64,000 nucleotides of DNA from Clostridium amylolyticum (lineage in GTDB: Bacteria > Bacillota > Clostridia > Clostridiales > Clostridiaceae): contig NZ_FQZO01000003.1 of NCBI RefSeq assembly GCF_900142075.1, positions 434,001 through 498,000 on the forward strand. The letters are read 5' to 3'. The position numbers were made by a program, and so were the translations under genes. The notes under the pieces were generated by a model. It worked only from the letters and a program-made list of their open reading frames with translations. It did no database searches and was not told the DNA's origin. Positions 7,943-17,168 of the stretch are shown here, one piece after another (position 1 is the first letter of the stretch; each line of letters opens with the position of its first letter).

Positions 7943-9487
7943 TTGAAAGATTATAAATTATTATGGTCAGATTTACATACGAATCTACATCATCATCAAA
8001 TGGAAGAGTTAGAAAGTTGGTATAATCATGCCAAAGAAATTATTGATTTTTGGCCTATAGCTTACTATCCATTTTATATGAGAAAAGATAAAAGTGGTTT
8101 AGGTGTAGAAGATATATATGAAAAAGAAATCAGAGATAAGGATTGGGAGCAGATTAAAGCCTTTACAAAAAAGGTTAATATGGAAAATAAGAATTTTCCA
8201 ATGTTAATAGGGTATGAATGGCAAGGAGCTGGGTTGGATGGAGATCATAATGTCTTTTATTTAGATGAAGAAGGAGAACTCCATGCACCTAATAGATATG
8301 AAGATTTATGTAAGGCTCTTCCTAAAGGAAAAGCTATAGCAATACCTCATCATTTGGCTTATTCTTTAGGACATAGAGGAAAGAATTGGAGCACTCACAA
8401 TCCAGAATATTCTCCTTTCGCAGAAATATATTCCTCACATGGTTCTTCTGAAAGTGGTTATACAGACACTCCAATGACAAGACATATTCATATGGGACCA
8501 AGAACCGGAGGAACATCAGTTTTTGATGGCTTAGCTTTAGGTAATGAAGTGGGAATTATCGCATCTGGAGATAATCATTCTGTCCCAGCTATGTATGGAC
8601 ATGGGTACATGGCTTGTTATTCAGAAGACTCAACAAAAGAAAAGATATGGGAAGCACTATTAAAAAGACATGTATATGGTGTAACAGGAAACAAAATAAA
8701 ATTAAAATATAGTTTAAATAATGCTATTATGGGAGATAAGATTAAAGCTGAACCACCTTATAACCACAGTATAGAAGTAGAAGCCGGAGATGCAATAAAC
8801 AGAATAGAGTTATTAAGAAACAATATTTTAGTTGATGAATACACTCATTCTGGAAAATGGGAAGAAACAGAATTAAGGAATACTGTAACTTTTAAATTTA
8901 AGATAGAATTTGGCTGGGGTCCTGATCTTAGAACTTACCCTAATATTACTAGCAAAGTATGGAAGGGAAGTTTGGAAACCTCGGGTGAAATATTAGATAT
9001 AGAAAAATGCTGGACATCTCATGGACAAAAGCTAAATTGGAAAGAAACTAATAAGTGTGATTTTGAATTAACTACGTATAAAACCTCTCAAAGTGGTAAG
9101 TGGATGGGCCCCTCACCAGTAACTACAGAAGGATTTATATTTGAAATAAAAGCGCCTATAGATTCTGAAATTATATTAAAGGTGGATGAAAAGGAATATA
9201 AGATTAAAGTAAATAAAATTTTAGAAAACACTGAAGTTATTGCTTTATTAGAGGAATCAAAAGCTTTAGCAAAGGAAGTTTTTGGATTTGAAGACTATTA
9301 TAGAAGCGACCCATTTTATCATAATGCATATAAAATAAGGATAAATAGAGGAACTCCAGATATCGGATATAAGGTAAAATGGAACACTACTACACTGGAT
9401 AAGAAAAAGAAAAAGGATTATTACTTAATTAAAGTATATCAAAGAGATGGAAATTTAGCTTGGTCTTCACCAATATGGGTAGAATAA
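7943..9487 (+). CDS. PHP-fold metal-dependent hydrolase (DUF3604-like)
   Basis: Protein of about 514 residues whose first 260 residues look like a PHP/DUF3604 metal hydrolase. Metal-ligand style motifs occur in order: SDLHTNLHHH near the start, GYEWQG, IPHHLAY, YSSHGSSE and SGDNHSVPAMYG. The C-terminal 250 residues look like beta-sandwich domains (WKGSLETSGE, FEIKAPIDSEIILKV). No signal peptide is seen, so it acts in the cytoplasm. I prefer the TTG at 7943 (LKDYKL) because GAGGTG at 7931-7936 is correctly spaced for it; the GTG at 7934 is part of that site. It sits 30 bases before a sulfatase, so both probably act on the same modified sugar. The reaction is unknown. Confidence 0.68.
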   Translation: MKDYKLLWSDLHTNLHHHQMEELESWYNHAKEIIDFWPIAYYPFYMRKDKSGLGVEDIYEKEIRDKDWEQIKAFTKKVNMENKNFPMLIGYEWQGAGLDGDHNVFYLDEEGELHAPNRYEDLCKALPKGKAIAIPHHLAYSLGHRGKNWSTHNPEYSPFAEIYSSHGSSESGYTDTPMTRHIHMGPRTGGTSVFDGLALGNEVGIIASGDNHSVPAMYGHGYMACYSEDSTKEKIWEALLKRHVYGVTGNKIKLKYSLNNAIMGDKIKAEPPYNHSIEVEAGDAINRIELLRNNILVDEYTHSGKWEETELRNTVTFKFKIEFGWGPDLRTYPNITSKVWKGSLETSGEILDIEKCWTSHGQKLNWKETNKCDFELTTYKTSQSGKWMGPSPVTTEGFIFEIKAPIDSEIILKVDEKEYKIKVNKILENTEVIALLEESKALAKEVFGFEDYYRSDPFYHNAYKIRINRGTPDIGYKVKWNTTTLDKKKKKDYYLIKVYQRDGNLAWSSPIWVE

Positions 9488-9517
9488 TAAGATTATAGGA
9501 TAAAGGAAGATGATAGT

Positions 9518-10885
9518 ATGAATATAGTTTATATGCATACCCATGATTCAGGTACATTTCTTAAACCTTATGGACATAATGTACCTACAGACAATTTACT
9601 AGATTTTGCTAAGGATGCTACAGTATTTAGACAAGCATTTTGTACAGCACCTACTTGTTCCCCTAGCAGGGCTGCTTTACTTACTGGAATGTATCCTCAT
9701 AGCAATGGAATGTTAGGGCTAGCCCATAGAGGGTTTAAAATAAATGATTACTCAAAACATATGGCTCAATATCTTAAAAACTTTAATTATGAAACTGCAT
9801 TGTCTGGGGTACAGCATGAAGCTGCTATTTGGACGGAGTATGAGAAAGCAGCAAAAATAATAGGATATGATGTTAATTTAACCAAAGAACCTGAGACTAA
9901 AGAAGAAGGAGAAATGGTAGATTGGGATTTGAAAAATGCTAAATCTGCAGCTGATTATATAATAAAAAAGTCTAAAACCGGAGAGAAATTCTTTTTATCC
10001 TTTGGAATGTTTTCAACTCATAGAAAATATCCAGAAAAAATTGATGATGAAATAGATGAGAGGTATGTTGCTTTACCTCCTATGACAAAGGATACTGAGG
10101 AGAATAGAAGAGATACAGCTAGGTACTTAACATCTGCTAAAAAAGCAGATGAATGTATTAAAATTGTATTAGATGCTTTGAAGGTTGGAGGAATATATAA
10201 TAATACTGTGATAATATTTACAACAGATCATGGTATAGCTAATCCTTTTAATAAATGTACATTGTTTGACTCAGGTATAGGAGTAGCATTAATTTTAAGA
10301 GATCCAAGGCAGAAAGAACAAGGGAAAGTAATTGATTCAATGATTTCCCAGGTAGATATTTTTCCTACCTTATGTGATGTCGTCGGTATTCCTAAGCCGA
10401 AATGGCTTCAAGGAATTTCTTTCTCATCTCTTATAGAAGGAAAAGAAGAAAGCGTTAGAGAAGAAATTTATGCGGAAATTAATTTTCATACTTCCTACGA
10501 ACCTGCAAGATGTATAAGGACTAAAAGATATAAATATATAAAGTATTTTGATAATGACTATTTAAAATATAATTATTCAAATATAGACGATTCTCAACCT
10601 AAAAAGTTGCTGTTGGACCATGGACTCATGGATATGAAAAAGGATAGAGAGGCTTTATATGACTTATACTTTGATCCTTATGAAAAAAGAAATTTAGTAA
10701 ATGAAGGGTTCTATCAAAATACACTAATGGAATTAAAGGAAAAACTAAATAGATGGCAGGTTGATACTAAAGACGATATATTAAATGGAAAATTAGCTAT
10801 TCCAAAGGGTTCTAAGGTAAATAAAAAATATTGTATTTCACCAGGTTCAAAGAATAAGGAAGATTATGATTCTTATCCTGATTAA
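9518..10885 (+). CDS. Type I sulfatase, heparan N-sulfatase/sulfamidase-like
   Basis: Alkaline-phosphatase-superfamily sulfatase, 455 residues. The formylglycine motif is CSPSRAALLTG, with Cys47 as the residue to be oxidised and Arg51 conserved. Other active-site pieces are MHTHDSG near the start, GMFSTHRK, and TTDHGIANPFNKCTLFDSG, which holds the metal-binding Asp and His. The MHTHDSG opening and TAPTCSPSR string resemble sulfamidase-type (SGSH) enzymes, which act on N-sulfoglucosamine. There is no signal peptide, so the substrate must be imported, in keeping with the PTS and PHP genes in front. The anaerobic maturase (anSME) needed for Cys oxidation is not in this window. Start ATG at 9518 follows AAAGGAAGATG. 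Confidence 0.88.
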   Translation: MNIVYMHTHDSGTFLKPYGHNVPTDNLLDFAKDATVFRQAFCTAPTCSPSRAALLTGMYPHSNGMLGLAHRGFKINDYSKHMAQYLKNFNYETALSGVQHEAAIWTEYEKAAKIIGYDVNLTKEPETKEEGEMVDWDLKNAKSAADYIIKKSKTGEKFFLSFGMFSTHRKYPEKIDDEIDERYVALPPMTKDTEENRRDTARYLTSAKKADECIKIVLDALKVGGIYNNTVIIFTTDHGIANPFNKCTLFDSGIGVALILRDPRQKEQGKVIDSMISQVDIFPTLCDVVGIPKPKWLQGISFSSLIEGKEESVREEIYAEINFHTSYEPARCIRTKRYKYIKYFDNDYLKYNYSNIDDSQPKKLLLDHGLMDMKKDREALYDLYFDPYEKRNLVNEGFYQNTLMELKEKLNRWQVDTKDDILNGKLAIPKGSKVNKKYCISPGSKNKEDYDSYPD

Positions 10886-10893
10886 AAAATTGT

Positions 10894-10930
10894 AACAGAT
10901 TAGCTCTGCAAACTGCAGAGCTAATCTGTT
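10894..10930. terminator. Perfect 17-bp hairpin after the sulfatase gene
   Basis: AACAGATTAGCTCTGCA and its exact complement are separated by a three-base loop (10911-10913). It is a very stable hairpin just after the sulfatase stop. The tail (GTTAGTTAAA) is not a strong T-run, so it may act more as an RNA 3' end stabiliser than as a classic intrinsic terminator. Confidence 0.6.
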
Positions 10931-11000
10931 GTTAGTTAAACAATATTTAATATCTTAAAATAATTGATAAAGTATGATAATATTAGCTAAAGAGAGAATT

Positions 11001-11014
11001 GTTGTATACACAAC
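11001..11014. promoter_or_regulatory. Palindrome upstream of the ROK regulator
   Basis: GTTGTATACACAAC is a 5-4-5 inverted repeat 18 bases before the ROK start codon and just before its ribosome binding site. It is a plausible autoregulatory operator. Confidence 0.35.
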
Positions 11015-11031
11015 GATAGGTGGTGTTTTGA

Positions 11032-12249
11032 TTGACTATAGGAAAGAATATGCAGCATTTAAAACAAAATAATCAAAAAGCTGTTTTAAATATAATCAAT
11101 GAAAAAGGTTCTATTCCTAAGAAGGATATGGCTGCAATATTAGGAATTACAGCTACTTCTATTACTAATATTACCAATGAAATGATTGCTGAAGGTATTT
11201 TAAAAACCATAGGTAAAAAAGAGGATAATAAAGTAGGAAGAAAGAAGGTTCTAATAAGCTTAAATTACGATTACAAAAAAGTCATAGGCTTAAATATTCA
11301 TTTAATTGACGGTAAGATAGTGGTGAGTGTTGGAATTACAAATCTTAATGCTACACCTATATTTGAAGATAAATATATTTATGATAAAGATATAGATATT
11401 AATTTGATGTTTAAATCTATATGCGAAGAAATAAAAAAGGCAATGAAGGAAAAAATCCTTGAAGAGAAAGATATAATAGGAATAGGCGTTGCTATCATAG
11501 GTATTGTAGATACTGTAAATGGTATTAGCATAAATCCTCAAGGGTTATGGAACAGCCCTGTAAACGTAAGAGAAATAATAAAAACACACTTTAATTTACC
11601 TGTTCATGTTATAAATAATATACACAGTTATGTGTTAGCACACCAAATGTTGGAAAAAAATTTAATAAACAAAGAAAATTTTATTTTTATAAAATATGGT
11701 CCAAGAATAGGTTCTGTAGTAGTGATTAACGGAAATGTATATGAAGGAATGAATAATAGAGCGGGAAAATTGTCTCACTTAAGGGTAAACAGCCCTAGTG
11801 TTATACAGTGTAGATGTGGAGATATAAATTGTTTAGAAGCAGTAGTAAGCTTTGAAAGAATTCTCCATGAATTAAAGGAGGTAATAACTGAAGAAAATAT
11901 GCCTCTTTTGTTTCAAAGAATAGATGGAAATAAAGATAAATTAACCATGGAGGATGTTTATTGGTCATATGATCAGCGAGATCCCAATGTAGTTGAAATA
12001 ATTAACGAAAAATATTATTATATTGCATCTATTCTAGTTAATATAATAAAGTTCATTGATCCTAATGGAATATTCTTAACTGGTGAGGGATTTTCAAATG
12101 AAAATATAAATAAAGTATTTTATAAAAATGTGTATGAATTGAGCAATAAACGATTTAGTAAAGAAATGTTTTATAAAAGTGATATAGATAAATATCCAAT
12201 TTATACAGGTGCCATAGCTTTAGTTCTATCTAACGAATTTTATAATTAA
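11032..12249 (+). CDS. ROK-family transcriptional repressor (NagC/XylR type)
   Basis: DNA-binding sugar-responsive repressor, 405 residues. An N-terminal winged helix covers about residues 8-70 (QKAVLNIINEKGSIPKKDMAAILGITATSITNITNEM), followed by a ROK sugar-kinase-like domain. The zinc motif of ROK proteins appears as CRCGDINCLEA near residue 262. The ATP-phosphate loop of true kinases is not evident, as expected for a regulator. I accept the TTG at 11032 because AGGTGGTG lies just upstream. Its place after the PTS/PHP/sulfatase genes makes it the likely local regulator; ligand probably a phosphorylated amino sugar. Confidence 0.85.
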   Translation: MTIGKNMQHLKQNNQKAVLNIINEKGSIPKKDMAAILGITATSITNITNEMIAEGILKTIGKKEDNKVGRKKVLISLNYDYKKVIGLNIHLIDGKIVVSVGITNLNATPIFEDKYIYDKDIDINLMFKSICEEIKKAMKEKILEEKDIIGIGVAIIGIVDTVNGISINPQGLWNSPVNVREIIKTHFNLPVHVINNIHSYVLAHQMLEKNLINKENFIFIKYGPRIGSVVVINGNVYEGMNNRAGKLSHLRVNSPSVIQCRCGDINCLEAVVSFERILHELKEVITEENMPLLFQRIDGNKDKLTMEDVYWSYDQRDPNVVEIINEKYYYIASILVNIIKFIDPNGIFLTGEGFSNENINKVFYKNVYELSNKRFSKEMFYKSDIDKYPIYTGAIALVLSNEFYN

Positions 12250-12268
12250 TATATTTTTATAATGTAAA

Positions 12269-12316
12269 AAGAGACTATTTAGAAATGATTATAAAATCAC
12301 TTTTAAATAGTCTCTT
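12269..12316. terminator. Bidirectional terminator between ROK and AraC genes
   Basis: AAGAGACTATTTA at 12269-12281 is exactly complementary to 12304-12316. Flanking A and T runs allow it to serve both converging genes. Confidence 0.7.
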
Positions 12317-12320
12317 AAAT

Positions 12321-13328
12321 TTAATATTCATTTTTCATAAGATAGTTATCCCTATATTCTTGAGGGCTTTTATTAAAGGTGTTTTTGAAAGTCTTATAAA
12401 AGTAGCCTAGATTTGAGAAACCTACTTCTACAGCTATTTCGTATATGGGCATCTCCGAGTGTCTTATAAGTATAACAGCTTGTTTCATTCTATGTTCCAT
12501 CTTTAATTGGCTAAAGCTTTTCCCAGTTTTATTTTTAAGGAGATTACCTAAGTAATTTGAATTATAACAAAAATGTTTAGCGGTAGTGCTTAGAGTACAG
12601 TGATTATAATTATTTTCTATGTATTTAAGTATATTAATAATGTTATCAGATTTTTTATCTTCTAAATCATGCTCGCTGGAGTTATTTTCATTAAATATTC
12701 TTACCAACTCTGAAAAAATGATTATCATATAAGAATTTAAAACTTCATTGTAGCCAATATCCCTATGAAAATATTCGCACATTAAATTTTTTATTAAAAT
12801 ATCTATTTTAGATTTTTTATTGGGGCGGAAAACTATGTATTTACTATGACTCTTATTTTCTAATAGGGAATCTATTAAGAAGCTGGTAATGATACCTTCA
12901 TTAGAAAGCCTAGTAAGAAAGCTGGTGGTGAAAAAGGATTCTGTCATGGCTATATTTACCACTATATCATTTTCTCCTATTGCTTTGGAGCTGTGAACTA
13001 CATGGGTATCGCATAAACATAAATCCCCTTCATTTAATACTACCTTTTTACCTCCAATATCATAGGTGCATGAACCAGAGTATACGTAGTTCAACTCCAT
13101 ATCTGCATGCACATGCTTTGGAATATGGGTAAATCTAGTATCTTTGCTTAAGGTTATATTTTCTTTTTTAAATTTTAGTCCAAAGTCAAATAAATACACC
13201 AAAAAATCATCTATACTTACCTTGTGTACTTTCTTATAAAATTTACTTAACTTATTGGGATTTTCTAAATGCCATTTTTCACTAGGAGTTATCTTCCTTA
13301 AATAGGAATCTAATTCTTGATAATTCAT
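12321..13328 (-). CDS. AraC-family regulator with N-terminal cupin
   Basis: Regulator of 335 residues. A cupin-like sensor domain occupies about residues 60-170 (FTHIPKHVHADMELNYVYSGSC, then LNEGDLCLCDTHVVHSS). The two-helix-turn-helix AraC domain is C-terminal (LSTTAKHFCYNSNYLGNLLKNKTGKSFSQLKMEHR, then IYEIAVEVGFSNLGYFYKTFKNTFNKSPQEYR). The ATG is preceded on its strand by TAGGGGGTAAAA. It is divergent from the beta-glucoside PTS and GH1 genes, so it is their probable activator. Confidence 0.87.
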   Translation of the reverse strand: MNYQELDSYLRKITPSEKWHLENPNKLSKFYKKVHKVSIDDFLVYLFDFGLKFKKENITLSKDTRFTHIPKHVHADMELNYVYSGSCTYDIGGKKVVLNEGDLCLCDTHVVHSSKAIGENDIVVNIAMTESFFTTSFLTRLSNEGIITSFLIDSLLENKSHSKYIVFRPNKKSKIDILIKNLMCEYFHRDIGYNEVLNSYMIIIFSELVRIFNENNSSEHDLEDKKSDNIINILKYIENNYNHCTLSTTAKHFCYNSNYLGNLLKNKTGKSFSQLKMEHRMKQAVILIRHSEMPIYEIAVEVGFSNLGYFYKTFKNTFNKSPQEYRDNYLMKNEY

Positions 13329-13501
13329 TTTTACCCCCTAATATAAATCTGTTATTTTGTAAGTGAGTATCTGTTTTTGTGTAATTGTTTCCATACATTA
13401 GTATCAGTATAATAACATTGAAAGTAAAAAATATATGTTTTCTACTTATTATTATAAACTAATTATCCCTATTTGTATGTAAGTACTGCCTAGGTCAAGT
13501 A

Positions 13502-13516
13502 TTTCACTAAGTGAAA
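13502..13516. promoter_or_regulatory. 15-bp palindrome before the beta-glucoside PTS gene
   Basis: TTTCACTAAGTGAAA is a 7-1-7 inverted repeat in the divergent region between the AraC and PTS genes. It lies about 60 bases before the PTS start codon, a position suited to a repressor or activator site. Confidence 0.35.
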
Positions 13517-13573
13517 AAAGTAATTTTTTAAAAAAAATATGTACGAATTAAAATGAAAGCGGGGGCAATTTCT

Positions 13574-14983
13574 ATGGAAAATAGAGAATTAGCTGAAAAA
13601 ATTATTCAATTATCTGGCGGGGAAGAAAATATTACAAAAGCTATACATTGTATCACCAGGCTTAGATTTAATTTAAAGGATGATAGCAAGGCGGACAGTG
13701 AAGCTATAGGGAACTTAAATGGAGTTATAGGTACCAGGTATCAAAATGGACAGTTTCAAGTGATAATAGGGAATAACGTGAAAAACGTATATGTGGAAGT
13801 AGCAAATATATTAGGATTAGATGATGAAAGTAAGAAAGAAGCTAAAGAAGAAAAAATTTCTAAAGAAGCTAAAGAGAATAAAGAGCATAAGAATATCATA
13901 AGTTCTATCTTAGATATAATAGCCAGCGCCTTTCAACCTATTTTACCAGCCATAATCGGTGCAGGTATGATGAAAGGGATATTGGCTATATTAATGGTAG
14001 CAGGATGGGTATCTGGGGAAAGCGGCACTTATCAAATATTAAATATTGTAGCAGATTCAGCCTTTTACTTTTTACCATTTTTATTAGCAGTTTCAGTAGC
14101 ACGAAAGTTTGATGTAAATGAATATTTAGGAATTGTTGTAGCAGGTGCTTTAATGTACCCTACCATACTGGATCTAGCAAAAGCTGGACAAGTTAAATCC
14201 ATAAGCTTTTTATCCATACCTATTCAAATAGTTAACTATAGCTCATCGGTATTTCCAATTATATTAAGTGTTATTTTGATGAGCTATATATATAAGGCTA
14301 TAGATAGATATATTCCTAAGACTGTAAAACTAGTAATTACACCTACATTAACAATGTTAATAACTATTCCTTTGGTGTTAGCATTTATAGCACCTATAGG
14401 TTCATATTTGGGAAATTATTTAGCAATTGGTGTAAATTGGCTATTCAATCATGCAGGTATAGTGGCAGGACTTTTATTGGGAGCATTTAATCCCTTCATA
14501 GTAATGACAGGCATGCATTATGCACTTTTCCCAATAATGATTCAAAACCTTTCCACCTTTGGATATGAGCCGGGATATCTAGTGATAAATTTAATTACCA
14601 ATATGGCTCAGGCAGGTGCAGTATTTGCAGTAGCTTTTAGAAGCAAAGATAAGGAATTAAAGTCTGTAGGTGTATCCAGTGGAATATCTGCACTTTTAGG
14701 AATTACAGAACCAGCTATGTTTGGTGTTAACTTAAAACAGAAAAAACCATTTTATGCAGCTATGATCTCTGGAGGAATTGTGGGAGCTGCGGTTGTAGTA
14801 TTAGGTTTAAAAGCTTATGGTTTTGTTTTACCTGGACTTATAGCTCTTCCTACCTATGTATCTCCAGATGGAAGCCCTAAGAACTTTATAATAGCGATTT
14901 TAGGGATTATAGCATCCTTTACAATATCATTTGTTTTAACACTGACATTAGGTAATAAAGCTACAAAAATAAATAAAAATTAA
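13574..14983 (+). CDS. PTS beta-glucoside-family permease, EIIBC
   Basis: Membrane sugar transporter that phosphorylates its substrate, about 469 residues. The EIIB domain is first, with phosphorylated Cys26 in AIHCITRLRF, followed by a charged linker (residues 90-110) and an EIIC domain with the conserved GITEPAMFGVNLK string. There is no C-terminal EIIA, unlike E. coli BglF, so an EIIA must come from elsewhere. I prefer the ATG at 13574 (MENRELAEKI), which has GGGGG at a proper distance and matches family N-termini; an upstream ATG at 13553 would make that site part of the gene. The GH1 enzyme 28 bases downstream hydrolyses the imported phospho-sugar. Confidence 0.88.
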   Translation: MENRELAEKIIQLSGGEENITKAIHCITRLRFNLKDDSKADSEAIGNLNGVIGTRYQNGQFQVIIGNNVKNVYVEVANILGLDDESKKEAKEEKISKEAKENKEHKNIISSILDIIASAFQPILPAIIGAGMMKGILAILMVAGWVSGESGTYQILNIVADSAFYFLPFLLAVSVARKFDVNEYLGIVVAGALMYPTILDLAKAGQVKSISFLSIPIQIVNYSSSVFPIILSVILMSYIYKAIDRYIPKTVKLVITPTLTMLITIPLVLAFIAPIGSYLGNYLAIGVNWLFNHAGIVAGLLLGAFNPFIVMTGMHYALFPIMIQNLSTFGYEPGYLVINLITNMAQAGAVFAVAFRSKDKELKSVGVSSGISALLGITEPAMFGVNLKQKKPFYAAMISGGIVGAAVVVLGLKAYGFVLPGLIALPTYVSPDGSPKNFIIAILGIIASFTISFVLTLTLGNKATKINKN

Positions 14984-15011
14984 ACTAGTAAAATATACAG
15001 GAGGTAATTTA

Positions 15012-16475
15012 ATGCATAAAGTAAGGACAGAATTTCCAAAAAACTTTTTATGGGGTGGAGCAACAGCAGCGAACCAAATAGAAGGTGCTTATCTAGAAGG
15101 GGGTAAAGGATTATCCACTTCCGATATGGCAGCTTATAAAGATCCTTATGGGGAAGGCAGAGTTAATAATTTTACTTTTAACGTTTCTAGTGAAGAATTG
15201 GAAAAATATTTACTAAATCCTGAAAAGTATAACTTTCCTAAAAGAAGAGGTATAGATTTTTATCATAGATATAAAGAAGATATAAGACTTTTTGCGGAAA
15301 TGGGATTTAAAGTGTTTAGATTATCAATTTCTTGGGCAAGAATTTTCCCAACAGGTCTAGAAGATGAACCAAATGAAGAAGGGTTAAAATTCTATGATGA
15401 TGTATTTGATGAATTGAAAAAATATAATATAGAGCCCCTTGTAACCATGTCCCACTATGAAATGCCTATTGAATTAACTAAAAGATATAATGGCTGGATG
15501 AGTAGAGAATTAATACCCCTATTTATAAAATATACAACAGCCATTATGGAAAGGTATAAGGACAAGGTGAAATATTGGATACCTTTCAATGAAATGAATA
15601 TGAATTTAAACAGTATTTATACAGGTGCAGGGGTTTTAGAAGATAAGGTTACAAATGTTATACAAGCAGCCTATCAAACTTCTCATCATCAATTTTTAGC
15701 ACAGGCTATGACCATAAGCAATGGAAGAAAAATTAGTAAGGATTTTAAGTTCGGCTGCATGATAAATGCTATTGAGTCCTACGCCGCAACAAGCAAACCT
15801 GAAGATCAATTAGCTTCATTAAAGGCAGGACAAATAAATTTATTTTATCCAGATGTACAAGTTAGAGGATATTATCCAAGCTACATGATAAGATATTTTA
15901 AAGAAAATAACATCAATATAGTACAGCAAGAGGGAGACAATGAGATTTTAAAAAATGGAACCTCAGATTATGTAGCATTCAGCTATTATATGACTCATAT
16001 GACGGAACATAGGGAAGATATGAGAGATATAGCAGGAAGGCTAGATAGCCCTCTTAAAAATCCAAATTTAGAAATTAGTGAATGGGATTGGCCCATAGAT
16101 CCAATAGGTTTTAGAATTGTATTAAATAAGCTATATGATAGATATCAAATTCCTTTATGGCCAGTAGAAAATGGACTTGGAGCTCATGATAAAGTAGTGG
16201 ATGGTAAAATTCATGATGATTATAGAATAGATTACTTAAGAAAACATATCTCAGCTATGGCCGATGCCATAGAAGATGGTGTAGAAATAATAGGGTATAC
16301 CACTTGGGGATGCATAGATTTAGTATCCTGCGGAACTTCACAGATGTCAAAAAGATATGGTTTTATATATGTAGATCAAGATGACCATGGAAATGGAACA
16401 CTAGATAGAATAAGAAAAGATTCATTTTACTGGTACAAAAAAGTAATAGAATCTAATGGTGAAAAGCTAATATAG
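15012..16475 (+). CDS. 6-phospho-beta-glucosidase, GH1
   Basis: Cytoplasmic glycoside hydrolase, 487 residues, releasing glucose 6-phosphate from PTS-phosphorylated beta-glucosides. The family start FPKNFLWGGATAANQIEGA is present. The acid/base is Glu194 (PFNEMN) and the nucleophile Glu386 (VENGLG). The region SKRYGFIYVD near the C-terminus matches the phosphate-binding loop of phospho-glucosidases. The ATG at 15012 follows AGGAGG and lies in an operon with the EIIBC gene. Cellobiose or an aryl-glucoside is the likely substrate; phospho-galactosidase activity is less likely but not excluded. Confidence 0.9.
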   Translation: MHKVRTEFPKNFLWGGATAANQIEGAYLEGGKGLSTSDMAAYKDPYGEGRVNNFTFNVSSEELEKYLLNPEKYNFPKRRGIDFYHRYKEDIRLFAEMGFKVFRLSISWARIFPTGLEDEPNEEGLKFYDDVFDELKKYNIEPLVTMSHYEMPIELTKRYNGWMSRELIPLFIKYTTAIMERYKDKVKYWIPFNEMNMNLNSIYTGAGVLEDKVTNVIQAAYQTSHHQFLAQAMTISNGRKISKDFKFGCMINAIESYAATSKPEDQLASLKAGQINLFYPDVQVRGYYPSYMIRYFKENNINIVQQEGDNEILKNGTSDYVAFSYYMTHMTEHREDMRDIAGRLDSPLKNPNLEISEWDWPIDPIGFRIVLNKLYDRYQIPLWPVENGLGAHDKVVDGKIHDDYRIDYLRKHISAMADAIEDGVEIIGYTTWGCIDLVSCGTSQMSKRYGFIYVDQDDHGNGTLDRIRKDSFYWYKKVIESNGEKLI

Positions 16476-16529
16476 AAGGATCTTAAAGCTATTAATGAAA
16501 TAGAGAATTTTAACCAAGATTTTAATAAA

Positions 16530-16566
16530 TATAGGCAGAGGACTATTATAAGTCTCCTGCCTATAT
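16530..16566. terminator. Bidirectional terminator between GH1 and pdxT
   Basis: TATAGGCAG-AGGACT pairs with AGTC-TCCTGCCTATA around a short AT loop. It separates two convergent operons. Confidence 0.7.
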
Positions 16567-16598
16567 TTTCTATGGTGTTAGCATGTCATAAATTTTAT

Positions 16599-17168
16599 TT
16601 AAATGCTTTCTACAAAATACTCATGGACCTTTAAATCCTCTGTTAATTCCGGATGGAAGGTGGTAACTATCATATTATCTTGTTTTGCTGCTACTATTTG
16701 ATTATTGACTACAGATAAAACTTCAACATTTTCTGAAACCCTTTCTATATAGGGAGCTCTTATAAAGGTCATAGGGATTTCGCCAATGCCTTTAAAATTG
16801 CCTAAGGTTTTAAAGCTTCCAAGCTGACGGCCGTAGGCATTTCTTTTTACTGTAATATCCATGGTGGAAAGATGAGTTTTTTCATCATTGGCAATGGTCT
16901 TAGCTAATAGTATAACTCCAGCACAGGTTCCTAGAACAGGCAGTCCATCTTTTATTAGCTTTTGCATTTCTCCAAAGATATTCAGCTCTTTAAGCAATTT
17001 TCCCATAACGGTGCTTTCTCCACCAGGTAAAATTAATCCATGAATCTCATTATTAGTTAAGTCAGATAGCTGCCTAATTTCCACAGCCTCTACATTAAGC
17101 TTCTTTAAAGCATTAATGTGTTCTATAAAGGCACCTTGTACAGCTAATACTCCTATTTTAATGGACAT
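16599..17168 (-). CDS. pdxT: Pyridoxal 5'-phosphate synthase glutaminase subunit PdxT
   Basis: Class I glutaminase that feeds ammonia to PdxS, 189 residues, the normal length. Motifs: GVLAVQGAFIEH at the N-terminus, PGGESTVMGKL (oxyanion region), GTCAGVILLA with the nucleophilic Cys, and FHPELTED with the His-Glu of the triad. The gene follows pdxS with a one-base overlap, as in most Firmicutes, ensuring equal synthesis for the 12+12 complex. Confidence 0.97.
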   Translation of the reverse strand: MSIKIGVLAVQGAFIEHINALKKLNVEAVEIRQLSDLTNNEIHGLILPGGESTVMGKLLKELNIFGEMQKLIKDGLPVLGTCAGVILLAKTIANDEKTHLSTMDITVKRNAYGRQLGSFKTLGNFKGIGEIPMTFIRAPYIERVSENVEVLSVVNNQIVAAKQDNMIVTTFHPELTEDLKVHEYFVESI

